From positions 2,005,445-2,069,444 of the forward strand of contig NC_089276.1 in assembly GCF_963678975.1 (NCBI RefSeq): a stretch of DNA of 64,000 nt. The letters run 5' to 3'. The translations under genes were made by a program, and so were the position numbers. This document shows, piece by piece, positions 34,104-45,934 of this stretch (its first letter is position 1; the number at the start of each line of letters is the position of its first letter). The stretch is from Dysidea avara (taxonomy: Eukaryota; Porifera; Demospongiae; Dictyoceratida; Dysideidae). Below the pieces are notes generated by a model. That model had not been told where the DNA came from, made no database searches, and was given only the letters and a program-made list of their open reading frames with translations.

Positions 34104-34622
34104 TGTATAGTAGGGACCACAAAGGAGTAGGCGTGGCCCACGAAATAACATCACCCAAAAAACAGCCTCAATTTTCCCAGATGACGATGAGGCAGTATTG
34201 GTTAGGTATAACTAAGCCCAAACAAGCTTTCAGATCGACCCGAAACACTTTCAACAAGTTGCTACAGAATTTTAAAAATTATTTATTTAATGGAATTTTC
34301 TACTGACTGACTGAGTAACTGACTGATGCCTTCAGACAAGCATAACTCGAGAATGGCTAAGGCTACAGGCTTGATTTTTTCACTGTTCGACGTTGCTTCG
34401 GCCTGACAGGTGCCTTTTGGCATACCACAGTACGTACAATACATTCTTCATGGACTCACCAGTGTCTTCCTTTGTGTTCCAGTCATCTTTGCTGACAGCG
34501 AAAAGTGTCGATTTGGCAATAGCACGTGATGGCTTCCCTTCGTAACGGAAATCGTCCGTATTTGTCATAGTGGCTATTTTGATAGCAGAGGTGCTTTTCA
34601 AATAGTTCTTGACTCGTACTGC
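34104..34622 (+). repeat. R1 copy, left part; interrupted by the long-IR element
   Basis: TAGGGACCACAAAGGAGTAG start, GCTACAGGCTTGATTTTTTC, and TGTCTTCCTTTGTGTTCCAG. The sequence stops at TTGACTCGTACTGC, and R1-like sequence (CTGTGTAACGGG...GCGTAATGG) resumes at about 37768. The element 34623-37764 is therefore inserted in it. Confidence 0.75.
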
Positions 34623-35765
34623 TAGTCAGGTTCACTATGTACTTTTGTTCAAAATTTATGGAGATTAGCAAACCTATACATTTTTGGAAAGCTTAGAGCA
34701 TGAGGAATCTGAAAATCAATGTTTACATTTGCACAGATTCCTGCAAGGTCAGCATTTTCAAAATTTCAAAATGGTAGCCAATAAAGTAAGAAATTCCCGA
34801 TATATCAATTTTAATTTGACATAAAAGTTCATTAATAAACTCAACAAATTCTCTTGTGACATTTTTACATCTCTATTTATTAGAGGCGATAGTTAATCAT
34901 GAATAATTAGAAGTTTTTACAAACGGAATAGAAGAGCGTCCATTATGCAGCAATAACTCAAGAATAGTTCTAAGCGAAAAGAATTGTGGAATATTCCAGA
35001 TTAATTTAATGAGATCTATGTATAACTGGAACAAAGTATAAGTTTGACTTTCACTGAAACAATTCAAGCCTAAAAACAGCAGAAAAATTTGAGTTACTCT
35101 AATAGAGCAGTCACACACTCTATTAAAGCAGTCAACTTTGAGTCCATATTGCTAATGTAGCAGTCACTTTTATGAAACTCCTAGCTAGTGTGCTTATATT
35201 AGGCATAAATTTCAGGAGATTAGCTAATACTAGGTTTGAAAGAATAATCGTAATTTGCATAAAATATTCTCTCTTAAAATGAACTTTGTTAATTAGCAAT
35301 TGGCAACTATGACTTCACCCTGACTAGATCCAAGAGCACTTTTGCATGTACCAGTTGGTGGCATGCATTGACACAGTTTACTATGTCAAATATAACTTTG
35401 TTCAAAATTTATGGGCCTACATAATTATTATTAGAAAGCTTAGAGCATGGAGATCAATGCTTACGTACATTTATACAGATACCTACATGTTATAGCAGTT
35501 TGAAAATAGCAGTCCATATGGTGCAAATTTCTCCATATATCAGCCTCTTATTGACAGAGAATTGCAACAAACACTATTTCTATGTTCTCATACCCATATA
35601 GAATCCATTAATAGCCTCTAAAATGCTAAGAAACTTAAATGCAATTTATTTGGCAAATAGTTATTGTACAAAACAAAGTGAATAAGCGAATTATTAACAT
35701 TGAGATGTAGGGTACAGCTATGTATAAAGACATCACGGCTATGTACGTATGTACATATACATGTA

Positions 35766-35836
35766 TTTATATCTATTACAGTTAATTCAAAGATATGAAC
35801 CTTATGTCTATTACAGTTAATTCAAAGATATGAACC
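35766..35836. repeat. 35-bp tandem duplication
   Basis: TATTACAGTTAATTCAAAGA...TGAACCTTATGTC is repeated twice head to tail. Confidence 0.8.
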
Positions 35837-35901
35837 TAACAATCATCAGCACTGTCATTGTTGTCATTTTTGATGTATTATACAGTACGATAGATATATT
35901 A

Positions 35902-36763
35902 GGGATCATGCAGAATTGAGCTTTTCCAGTTCAAAATATCGCCCTAAAACCAGTCTCAATTTCCCTTCATGACAACCTTGTAACATTGGCTAGGCACAGC
36001 CAAGCTCAAAAATGTTTTAGACTAACCTCAAACTCTTCCAACAAAATTTCTATAGCATTTTAAAATTTTTCTATTCAATAGAATTTTATGCTGACTGACT
36101 GACAGCCAGGCATAATTTGACATACGGGCTTGATTTTGCCAACTGCAGATGTACAATACATGCACCATGGGCTTGCCTATGTCCTCCTTTGTGTTCCAGT
36201 TCTCTTCACTGACAATGCAAGGTGTCAATTTATGCTACATAACGTGATACGGCTTAACTGTGGCTGTGTTAGCTTATCGCTGGTATTTTCCATAGCAATA
36301 TGATTGATAGTGGAGGCACTTCTCACGCTGTTCTTTGTTTGCAACGCTGTGTAATGTGAAAAGCATAGCTGAAAATGGCTACCTCCCTTTTTGCTACATA
36401 ATTGATAGTTGGGGAATGTGTCCAGGTGTATGGTTTTCCAAGTGCCCTTCTTCCTTTGATGCAGTATATGTGTGGGTTCACCAGTCATAATTATGTTAGT
36501 CCTACATTTAATCCCTATATATATTTCAGTCTATACAGTAGTGAACAAGAGAGGTTGCCTATATGCTGTAGTGGACATTTAATCCCTAATTCAGTCATGG
36601 TTATAGACTGAATGAAGTATAGGGATTAAATGTCCACTAGTATATCTGCAGATGTATAGGCAACCTCTCTTCTTTTACTACTTTTTAGCAATTCCCTTGT
36701 TTCTTTACTTTTTTGATCCCTAATCCAACTTTAAAATTTTTCATTTTTCCTTCTACTTGTATG
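35902..36763 (+). repeat. R1 full copy
   Basis: Starts TTAGGGATCATGCAGAATTG and contains TGTCCTCCTTTGTGTTCCAG. It ends in the R1 palindrome, partly eroded (GTGGACATTTAATCCCTAAT and inverse), with TTTTTCCTTCTACTTGTA at the right. It is nested in the long-IR element. Confidence 0.75.
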
Positions 36764-37799
36764 CATAAATCTCTGTCACTTGTGCATCTGTATCACACAA
36801 ACACAGTTCTGTGCAAGTTAAATCGTTGCAATAGTACTAGCATTTTAGCATGGAGCAGTTACTTGTAAGCCTGTCATCAAAAACATTTTGGCTAAACCTT
36901 TGTCATCTTCTGGATAAGAATCACTCCATCAACAATGGCAATATTTGGATTATTTGAAGATTGTAATCATTCTGTCACTGGAAAGGAAATTTACATTGGA
37001 TTAACAGTTAGGTAACAGTGGATACTAAGTTTCAAGATCATGTATCAATTTTAACTTGTTGGTGCATGTCTATCTGGTGCATAAAATTGCTCTTGGTGAT
37101 CATGGTGAATTCATTGTTATGTAAAAAAGAAATTTCCCTTTTAGGAGAGAGCTAATTCCAATTACTTTTAAAATGAAAATTCTTTCAAAATTCATCTGGT
37201 GCTAATTATGCTAAACATATGTAAGCACATTAGCAAAAAAATGGACTCAAAAAGTTGACTGCCTTTAATCAACTGCTCTATTAGAGTATCTAAATTTTCA
37301 GCTTTTTAAGGTTTGAACTGTTTCAGTAGAAGTCATATTAACTTTGCACTAGTTATACTTTGCACTAGTTATACTCCAAATAATCCAGAATATTCATTAA
37401 TACTTTTCACTATAAATTATTCCTGAATTAGTGCAGTATAATAGATGTTCTTCTATTCCCTTTGTAAAAACTTCCAATTGTTCATGATTAACTGTCTCAC
37501 CTCTAATGAAAAGAGGTGTAAAAATGTCACCAGAGAATTTGTGGAGTTCATTTATTAAACTTTTATGTCAAATTTAACTTGATATATTAGAATTTTATTA
37601 GCTGTCACTTTGAAATTAAGAAATGCTGACCTTGCAGGAATCTGCGCAAATGTAAACATTGATTTTCAAATTCCTCATGCTCTAAGCTTTCCAAAAATGT
37701 ATAGGTTTACTAATCTCCATAAACTTTGAGCGAAAGTATATTTTTGACATAGTGAACCTGACTATGCTGTGTAACGGGTTGAACACAGCCGATAACGAA

Positions 37800-37990
37800 G
37801 CGTAATGGATACATCCCTACTGTGCTCAAGATACCATAATGGAAATGCACAGTAGGGATATAACACTTCTTATTGTTTTACTGTGATTGAATATCGTGCA
37901 CTACTCCAGCTTGTTTCAGTACTTTTTATTGATGTGTTATGGTCCCTACTCTAGTTGAAAATTCCAAATTTTTCTGTGTACTTGTAATAC
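37800..37990. repeat. Half copy of the 29700 foldback
   Basis: ATCCCTACTGTGCTCAAGAT, CACAGTAGGGATATAACACT and CTACTCTAGTTGAAAATTCC match the left arm at 29700-29870. The second arm is absent. Confidence 0.7.
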
Positions 37991-38089
37991 GTATAAGGGA
38001 TACTCTGTTAAATTACCTCTGTGACAATAAATCTAACCAACATGCATTTGTTCATAGAAGGTCATGCTGCACTATACTACGACATGGTT

Positions 38090-38500
38090 TAAATGACTAG
38101 ACTTTATCTCTTGATGAATATCTCTCTTCCTATGTAGTTGATTTTTATTTGCATTCAACAGCATTCCACTTATCAGACTTTATGTAAACTTCAAGCATAT
38201 GGAATTAATGGTCAACATTTAAGCTGGTTCAAGAGTTTTCTTACAAGTAGATACCAATGTGTAAAAATTAATGTCATTTGGGCACAGGTTTCCAGTGCTG
38301 TCCCACAGGGCTCTGTGCTTGGGCTATTGTTCTTTTCTCTGTGTATTAATGAACTGTCCTTGCTAGTTTCTTATGTTTGTAATGTAATCATTGTGTCTGC
38401 TCCTGAAGGCTGTCTTATACTACAAAATGACATTAATACATTGATTAACTAGTCAAAACAGTGGCTATATTATCTTTTAATGTCTCAAAATTAGTCCGGT
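38090..38500 (+). pseudogene. Non-LTR RT fragment (palm)
   Basis: The forward strand reads KLQAYGINGQHLSWFKSFLT, then SSAVPQGSVLGLLFFSLCIN (RT motif B region, 'G.PQGSvLGPllF..yIN.L'), then a degenerate ILQNDINTLIN. The YADD box is lost. It belongs to the CR1/Jockey-like group. It is cut at about 38505 by the inverted-repeat element. It differs from the reverse-strand RT remnants at 1-2602 in region, so relatedness cannot be judged. Confidence 0.8.
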
Positions 38501-38959
38501 AAAATTAAGGTTGGAGCTGGAAAAAATTCGAAGAAAGTTGATTTTGGTATCACTAGAAAGCAAAATTTTCATAGAATAACATATCCAAAATCCTCTAAAA
38601 TCCACCTTGGGGAAAAATTTATGGCCAATTTAGTATTGAGGCATATGTGACTAGACTCAGGAAAGTGGATTTTCCACGCATATCCAATTTACCAACTTTG
38701 ACAACTCATAACTTCAGATTGGAAAACAGTATTGACTTGAAATTTGATCAGTAGTGCGCACCAGCATCATGTATTAGTTGCAGAAAATTTCAGGTTGCCT
38801 TGTACACTACGTGCTACGTTGTGCATGGTTTCTTAATTAAATGCATTTGGTAGACCCATATTTGCAAACCTGGTTATTGGTGACTAACAAAAATGCATAT
38901 ATCCTTAAAATATTTTCTCATAAGAAATTCATTGCAAATAATATTAGCTGTATGAAATA

Positions 38960-39720
38960 AGAGTATGACTGGTTATAGAAATAAAAAGGTGCCTAAATAT
39001 ATTTGTCACAATTATTGTAAACAGTTTCCTCGGCACTTCTGCAACTCTCTCCATTGCAACTGCCACATGTTGCAACATACTTTAATCCATGATTATGATG
39101 AGAGCATAATGTTGCTACTACATGGATTTGCAGTAGAAAGCTTGCATTTATATTGTACAAATTTAAGTAAGATCTCTGGTGCTAGTCCCATGTCTGTCAT
39201 CATCAGTTGCATACAGCCTTGATCCTTCTAGTTTCCAGCTCCATATATGGTAATGGATCAAATCTTTAAGTTCCTTCTAATAAATAACTTGTAGATGCAC
39301 ATGAAAGTTGTGAAAGTGTGCTGTTCTTGCAATCATTTGCACATCATTTTCTTCTTGATTAGCCAACTTTACCCTTTTCAAATGTTGCAGATGTTGTATC
39401 GCAGCCACTCCATGCAGGCATGCAAAAAGAGAAGATGTAATTATGATGTTACAATAGGGCCTATGTGCCCAATAATGTCATCAATTTTCCAATACTCAAA
39501 TGTTTCCCAACCTCTGAAAGAAAATATACACTTGATATGTTCTGGTGCACCATGTAGGAGGACAAGAACATCAGTGTCATCAGCTACAACACACTTTACT
39601 GCCTTCAATTGCAAATTGAAGTGCACGTTGAACAATCAGTGTGTCAGCATCCAAATTACTCTGATGCACAACCTGGCCATCATCTCTCAGATATTGGACA
39701 ATCAATTGATGTTTGTTCTT
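38960..39720 (-). pseudogene. Uncharacterised DDTD/GCDTTS-family protein, left-arm copy
   Basis: Reverse-strand blocks: VVHQSNLDADTLIVQRALQF (about 39665), VVADDTDVLVLL (about 39580), FEYWKIDDIIGHIGP, then AWSGCDTTSATFEKGKVG (about 39420-39370). The 'gDDTD.LvLL ... GCDTTSaf.gKGK' pair is, from memory, characteristic of a widespread but uncharacterised family in cnidarians and other invertebrates. The acidic DDTD strand recalls PIN/XPG-like nucleases; that link is my inference. At least two frameshifts break the copy. No clear start or end was found. Confidence 0.6.
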
Positions 39721-39774
39721 TTCATTTGCAAGAAAACTTCCTGACTTTTGTATGCTTCCATAGATTCACTTGAC

Positions 39775-40170
39775 CGAATATCTGCACCTGCACATACCAT
39801 TTTAACATACCTGGGGATGCTGACAGCCCTACACACTGATTGCACACATGGGGATTCTGATATACTGATGGTCCAATGCGCACTTCAATTTTGCAATTGA
39901 AGGAGTAGCGTGAATGTTGTAGCTGATGACAACAATGAAGTTCTTGTGCTACTGGTGCACGCTGGAAGCAGAGCATGACAAGTACGTATCTATTTTCATT
40001 CAGAGGTCGTAAAACATTTGGAAAAATGATGACATTATTAGGCACATACGTAGGTTCTCTTTTCACATACCTGGGGTGGCTGTGATACAACGTCCGCAAC
40101 ATTTGAACAGGGTAAAATTGGCCTAATCAGCAATCAAATGATGTGCAAATGATTGAAAAATTAATGATGG
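39775..40170 (+). pseudogene. DDTD/GCDTTS-family protein, right-arm copy
   Basis: Forward-strand mirror of the left-arm copy: SDILMVQCALQF near 39860, a degenerate VVADDN...VLVLLVHA near 39925-39960, and TWGGCDTTSATFEQGKIG near 40070-40125. Frameshifts lie between the blocks. Compared with the left arm it differs at many sites, including the last acidic residues of DDTD, so the arms have diverged for some time without gene conversion. Confidence 0.6.
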
Positions 40171-40481
40171 ATTGTATAATGCAACAATTGCACATGTTGA
40201 AAAGTTGGAGTTTGATGGGAATCAGTCTGATTCATTAAGGAGTCTCAGGTACACAAAACAAAGTACATGGAAATGGTGGCATCAGAAAGTTATTACACAT
40301 GCGAGCTGTGAAAGTGTGCTGACCCTTGCAGTTGGATGGAGTTTTGAGGATCAATGGTTTTAATTGATACCACAAGTTATTCATTGGAAGAAACTTAATA
40401 TGGGGCTGGAAACTATAAGGATTAAGGCTGCAACCGATGATGATAGACATGGAACCAGTCCCAGAGATCTTATATATTTAG

Positions 40482-41041
40482 TAGGGCTGGGACGAATATT
40501 GAATTTTAGCTTCGAATATTCGCTTGTAAAATGTTCGAACATTCGAAGCTTCGGTGTTAGCTTTCAAGTTACAGGTTTTCTTGTACTTACTAACACCCTT
40601 CTTAAGTTTTATCTTTCTAGTCCTATTTAATAAGTTTGCAAGCATTTGGAAAGTGCATGGCAGCAGTACTGAATGACCATAGATACTATGGAATGACACG
40701 ATCGATCAATTGCAAATGGGCGTGTCCGCTAGCAACCATGCACAGGTAAACATCAAGTAATGGCTAAACGGACGTTTTCCTGCAATATTTATCACTTTAT
40801 AAGGTGTTTCAAGGCTATAACTATGGTAGCAAGCTAAACTTCGATGGTTTAAAAGTTGGCGTGGCACCTGCGAAGGGACGAACATTGATCGCGCAAAATT
40901 AATAAGCAACTGCAATAAAGACAACGACTTTTATTTGTAATTCTTTTGTAAACAATGAGTGCATAACGAAGCTTCGAAGGATACTTTTAAAATTTGAAGT
41001 TTACTAAACCTTCGAACCACCGAAACATCGTCCCAGCCCTA
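40482..41041. mobile_element. hAT MITE, 8-bp duplication ATATTTAG
   Basis: Ends TAGGGCTGGGACGA and TCGTCCCAGCCCTA; ATATTTAG at 40474-40481 and 41042-41049. Subterminal TTCGAA/TTCGAAC words recur on both sides. It sits in the right arm of the inverted-repeat element; the left arm lacks it, which independently proves the insertion. Confidence 0.92.
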
Positions 41042-41589
41042 ATATTTAGTACAATATAAATGCAAATTTTCCACTGCAAATCCATGTGGTAGCAATATTA
41101 TGTTCTTGTTGCAAACATGGATTATTAGTGTGTTGCAAAATGTGGGGGAGAGAGCTGCAGAAGTGCTAAGGAAACTGTTTCTTATGGAAAAATATTAAGG
41201 ATAACACATTTTTGTCGGTCACAAATGACCAGATTTGCAAAAATGGGTTTGCAAATGCATCTGATTGAGAAACCACAACTTAGTGTTCAAGTTGAATATC
41301 AACCTGAAATTTTCTCCATCTATAATAAGTGATGCTGGTGCTCACTACTGATCAAATGTCAAGTCAATACTATTATCCAATCTGAAGTTATGAGTTGTCA
41401 AAGTCGGTAAATTGGACATGTGTGGAAGATCCACTTTCCTGAATCCAGTCACATATGCCTGAATACTAAATTGGCCATAAATATTTTTCCCCAAGGTGGA
41501 TTTTAGAGGATTTTGGATATGTTATTCTATGAAACATTTGCTTTCTAATGATACCAAAATCAGGTTTCTTTGAATTTTTTCCTAGTTAA

Positions 41590-42410
41590 CCCCCTTTTCA
41601 GTTAAATCTATATCGGACTAAATGTAAGGTTTAAACTGTATACCTGCATTACTTGTACCTGAGTGTGTGAAGTAGTTACTATATAAATCATTGTGTTTTA
41701 CATTTATACACACTTTGAAAATCAATACAAGCATTCATACACATAATCACGCAGGAGGTAAATATGTTAACCAAATTTTGCATGTGTATCTGCATGAATT
41801 AAGACTTGCTTGTGCTGATCTTCAGAGTGTGAATGCAAAATACAATTCAGTAATCACAGTAACTACATGCATGGGAACTCCTCAAAAAGGATACCCTGAA
41901 ATGTGGACCAGGTTTACTTTATATATTTGGATCCCATACAATTTTTCAATAGTCCTTGGAATAGAGAGATTCTACTGTATACAGTAACTAACATGCATTA
42001 CTTGTAAAAAGAGTTTTATATCATTGTACCTCAATGTGTGAAGCAGCCATGCATGTACCTTTAATAGCGTGGAGTGGATATACGTATGTATGAAGTGCAC
42101 TGTGGAGAGATTTGACTTGGTACAGAAAATATTTCTGGAGAGATGGTACAAAACTCATGTGTTTATGGACACATGGTGGTCTTATTTAAAGTCCACCTGT
42201 CTAATAAGGACTGTTTTTGAACTTACTAGATATGGTTGCTACATTGCCTAGTGTTACATTACCAAAGAAAATGCAAATTAACTGCAGCAAAAAGGTGGTC
42301 TTTAATACAGGTGGTCACTAATACAGGTTACACTGTACTTAGACATCTTCATTGTGTAAGACAAACTTGGCATGGCCTTGTGTAGTTATCCGGGGTGGAG
42401 ACTCCCATAC
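41590..42410. other. No gene seen
   Basis: Intron 3. The open frame 41691-41987 lacks recognisable homology. 'ACCTGT.TAATAAGGAC' and 'AATACAGGTGGTCACTAATA' form a short repeated AGG/CCACCTG zone at 42190-42330. Confidence 0.45.
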
Positions 42411-42419
42411 AGCAATAAC

Positions 42420-43546
42420 CATAGGCGGATCTAGGAGGCACTGTCAGGGGGGGCCAAGGGGGGGCAAAAAGTTTTAGTTCCCAACAGTGTTTGTTCCACT
42501 AAGAGGAATTCTAGTACCGTGGCAGATCTAGGATTTTTAAAAAGGGGTTTCTGAAAATTGGTATAGCTAAATAAGGCATCTGATAACAATTCTCTGGAAA
42601 ATTTTGAGATTTTAGAAGCTCTGAGATTGGATTTTAGGTTAGCAATTACAATAAATTCAATACTTTAAACTGTAAATAATTACTAAATACTATAGCTAAC
42701 TATAGGGCAAATATGGTGACTACAAGCTGTGGCTTTGATTGCTCTATTAGAGTAGTTACTTGACTGCTCTATTAGAGTATCTCAATCGTTTTTAATGCAT
42801 TGGGAGATAAAAAATGAAGTGTTGCTGATAGTTTAATAGCTATAAATGGTGTTAGTTAAGTGCAACTGCATGCATGCTACTGGTATATAGTTGTTTGCTA
42901 TGACAAATTGTCAATTCAACAATGTTTATGTAATGAGAATGCCACTAAGCTAAATTTAAAAGGGGGTAGAAACCCATCTGGATCCTCCACTGTAGTATAC
43001 AAGTTATATTCAGTTGCATAACTTTATTGAGTATAGCTGGATGAATGATAGACCTACAGTTTTACAACTGTAGTTAGAGAAAATTTTTGAAAATTAGATC
43101 TCCTAGGTTTAAATTTGGGAGCATTTTTGATAGAATTTAGCTTAAAAAGTGTATGCTTGCAATGCATATAAAGATTAAGCCTATCAGAGATAAAACCTGT
43201 AAAGTGTACTAAATCAAAATATACAGGTGTATAGCATTGTTATAATGACATTAGAATTGTGACTGTTCTATTAGAGTAGTGACTGCTCTATTAGAGTATC
43301 TCGGTCTTGGCACAACAATTTAAACTTATTTGCCTCACTTTCTTTACAATGTATAGTATAACTGTAAAGTACATTTATAACTATTGTCTTCTATTTGCCT
43401 ATTGGTTTTCTATACTTCTGAATACAGTGTGAATGCATGAATCATTCCAGTTTCTGGTATCAATATAGTACTGTAAGTCCAAGGGGGGCAAGAGAAGGGC
43501 CAGGGGGGGCACAGCACCCCTTGGCCCCCCCTCAGATCCGCCTATG
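42420..43546. mobile_element. hAT-like element, 8-bp duplication GCAATAAC
   Basis: Ends CATAGGCGGATCT and AGATCCGCCTATG, followed inside by GGGGGGGCCAAGGGG and its inverse. GCAATAAC lies at 42412-42419 and 43547-43554. Another pair of ends (GTGGCAGATCTAGGATTTTT at 42519 and a degenerate CATCTGGATCCTCCAC at 42977) suggests a nested related element. Two double copies of the CTCTATTAGAGTA motif lie at about 42738-42786 and 43258-43306. Confidence 0.85.
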
Positions 43547-43554
43547 GCAATAAC

Positions 43555-44245
43555 AGACTACAAAATTCCACTGCATACCTCAACACATTTAATTTTGTCT
43601 CTTGAGCCCATTGTGGTCTGACCACAAAAATTGTATAAAATCATGACCATGATCCAATCATTATTCACCCAAAACTTCGAAGAATTTCAAGTAGCATTTT
43701 TGAAATAGTAGGGATTAACATTTTCGTTGAAGTAGTTTTAATTAAGTAGATATCCCATAATTTACGGATCACTGGAAAGGTAAATCAATAATAGTCTTTC
43801 ATCAGTAAAAGTTTTATTGTATAATATTAAAGTTGCGGTTGTTTTGTAATAACAGGTGGACCAAATTTTCATGAAATATTCAAAATATCTGTGGTCATAA
43901 ATCAAAGGCTATGTGGTGCATAATAACTGGAAAGTATAGCTAAACCCTGGGATTAAACAACAATGCTGTATGAATGTAAGCAACTTGCCGGGAAAGTATA
44001 ATGTTTCTTGGATATAATGTGTTGCTTTCTGTAATTTTGGATATGTACATGCACATTATGTCTGAAACGATATATCAGGTGATTTCTTAACCTATCAATG
44101 CTCTTTGCAGTATTTATTCTAGAATTTCTCCTTTGGGGAATCAGGAATTTGGAGGATGGCTGGGCCTTTTACAATCTGCAAGTTCAGAACCATAATGGTT
44201 GACTGGTTAGTGAAGGCTGTGTTACAAGTGTTGATTTTTGTGATT
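43555..44245. other. No gene seen
   Basis: Intron 3, AT-rich; no repeat ends or coding homology recognised. Confidence 0.45.
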
Positions 44246-44800
44246 TAGGGACCACAAAGAAGTAGGTGTGGCCCATGAAAAAACATCACCCAAAATCCAG
44301 TCTCACTTTTCCAAGATGATGAGGTAATATTGGTTAGGCAAAACTAAGCCCAAACAAGCCTTGAGATCAACCCAAAATGCTTTCAATTAACAAGTTGCTA
44401 CGGAATTTTAAAAAAAAAGATTTAACAGAATTTTCTAGTAACTGACTGACTAGCTGAGTAACTGACTGACTGATTCCTTCAGACAAACATAACTCGATAA
44501 CGGCTAAGGCTATACAGGCTTGATTTTTTCACTGTTGGACATCGCTTTGGCCTGAGAGGTGCCTTTGGCATGCCGCAGTACGTACAATGCATTATTCATG
44601 GACTTACCAGTGTCCTCCTTTGCATCCCATTTATCTTTGCTGACAGCGAAAAGTGTCTATTTGGTGGTGGCATGTGATGGCTTCCCTTCGTAACAGAAGT
44701 TGTCCATATTTTTCATAGTGGCTATACTTTGATTGCAGAAATGCTTTTTGAACAGTTCTTGATTCGTAATGCTTTGTAATAGTGCTGTTTTAGTACAGCA
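44246..44800 (+). repeat. R1 copy without terminal palindrome
   Basis: TTTAGGGACCACAAAGAAGT start, closest to the 34104 copy (shared GTAGG(C/T)GTGGCCCA). It contains an ACTGACTGACT run and CTTGATTTTTTCACTGTTGG. It ends before the palindrome, near the next element. Confidence 0.75.
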
Positions 44801-44811
44801 AATTCATTTTA

Positions 44812-45652
44812 CCGTAGATTCCCTAAACTTTCGGCATCTCTAAATATTCGGCACTCCCCGTGCTTTGAATGCAATGTGCTCTAAATTTCGGCTAGTGCAG
44901 GAAAGTTTCTAATTATAAGCGCGCTAATTTTTCAGCACTTGGAGTACTAGTTGACGAAGGTCTCTTGAGTACTGAGGATTCCTAGTGACCTCACACAATG
45001 TGCTACCTCGATGCTGGATGAAGCACCAAGTGTGAAATTGTTCAGGTAACACACCCAACGATACCATTGTGTGACGTCACAGCAACCGACCGCAAAACGA
45101 TCTTCGTTTCTGTTCACAGAATAAAATTTCTCCTGGCCCCACATCTCCTTGTAACATGATACACCCTCAGATAATGCTTTGTTAAGCCATGGAACACTTC
45201 ATGCAGCATCTGATAGCGAGATTTATCATGAGATAGTTTAATAATATTATTGATTGTGGTTTCTATTTTTATTACTTGTTGAAAACCTTCATACTACGTC
45301 TGGGTGATTGTATTCAAAAGCGATGTAGTAATGACATTGACCATCCCTCCTGGGTAATGTAGGCAATCATAGTGTATAGAGCTGTGGCCAAGTGAGTGTT
45401 GCGGTGGTATCGTCAGCTACGCCTCAAGGTATTCCTGTTGGGCCTGATCCCTGTAGAAAGAAATCGAGAAAGTAAGCAGTATAAATGGATCGTAAATAAC
45501 AGCCATGAGGCTTGCAGACTGTATTAGAGATTATACCGATAGACTCCTAAAAATTTGACAATAGCACCGGGTTGGTACATTTTTTTACTAATTGTTTGGT
45601 CAGACACGAACAGAATTTATTTATTTCTGCCGAAGTTTTAGGGAATCTACAG
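44812..45652. mobile_element. Mariner-like MITE, TA duplication
   Basis: Left CCGTAGATTCCCTAAACTTT and right AAGTTTTAGGGAATCTACAG are inverted; TA flanks both ends (44810-44811, 45653-45654). TA duplications and this terminus style fit Tc1/mariner. The frame 44947-45144 on the reverse strand shows no transposase motif. Confidence 0.7.
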
Positions 45653-45934
45653 TAGTTTTGTTCTAGTACCCATAGTCCACTACAGTTTTAGTTAGTTTTA
45701 GTTCTAGTACCCCAATTCTACCATAGTTTTAGTTACTGTACATGTAGTGCTCACTCACAATTTTAAGAGAAGAGTCTGAGATTTCTAGGGGGAATTTCCC
45801 CCTAGAATATACACTGGTTCTTGGTATAATATGCTATGTTGAGTTAGCAACATTGTTTATTGTGAACTTTGTATAGAGCGACTTGTCTGATTATGCATTT
45901 CTATTTACTTGATATATTATTTATTTTTCTGCAG

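Larger units (their letters stand above)
34623..37764. mobile_element. 3.1-kb long-inverted-repeat element
   Basis: Left end TAGTCAGGTTCACTATGT and right end ACATAGTGAACCTGACTA are inverted. The arms run about 650 bp (34623-35280 against 37130-37764) with small gaps; shared words include GGAAAGCTTAGAGCATGAGG, AATCAATGTTTACATTTGC and TACTCTAATAGAGCAGT. TGC flanks both sides, a possible 3-bp duplication. 35390-35560 repeats part of the left arm directly. The centre holds an R1 copy (35902-36763). No ORF with a recognised domain was found. Confidence 0.7.
38510..41588. mobile_element. 3-kb inverted-repeat element carrying a GCDTTS protein
   Basis: Sequence from 38510 inward is mirrored from 41588 inward. 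Matching words include TATCCAAAATCCTCTAAAAT, CCACCTTGGGGAAAA, CTCATAACTTCAGATTGG and GTTTCCT(C/T)GGCACTTCTGC. Arms extend almost to the centre (about 39760), with each arm holding a copy of the same gene fragment (separate entries). The right arm is further split by the hAT MITE 40482-41041. The structure looks like two gene copies fused head to head, or a transposon with very long terminal repeats. Confidence 0.75.
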
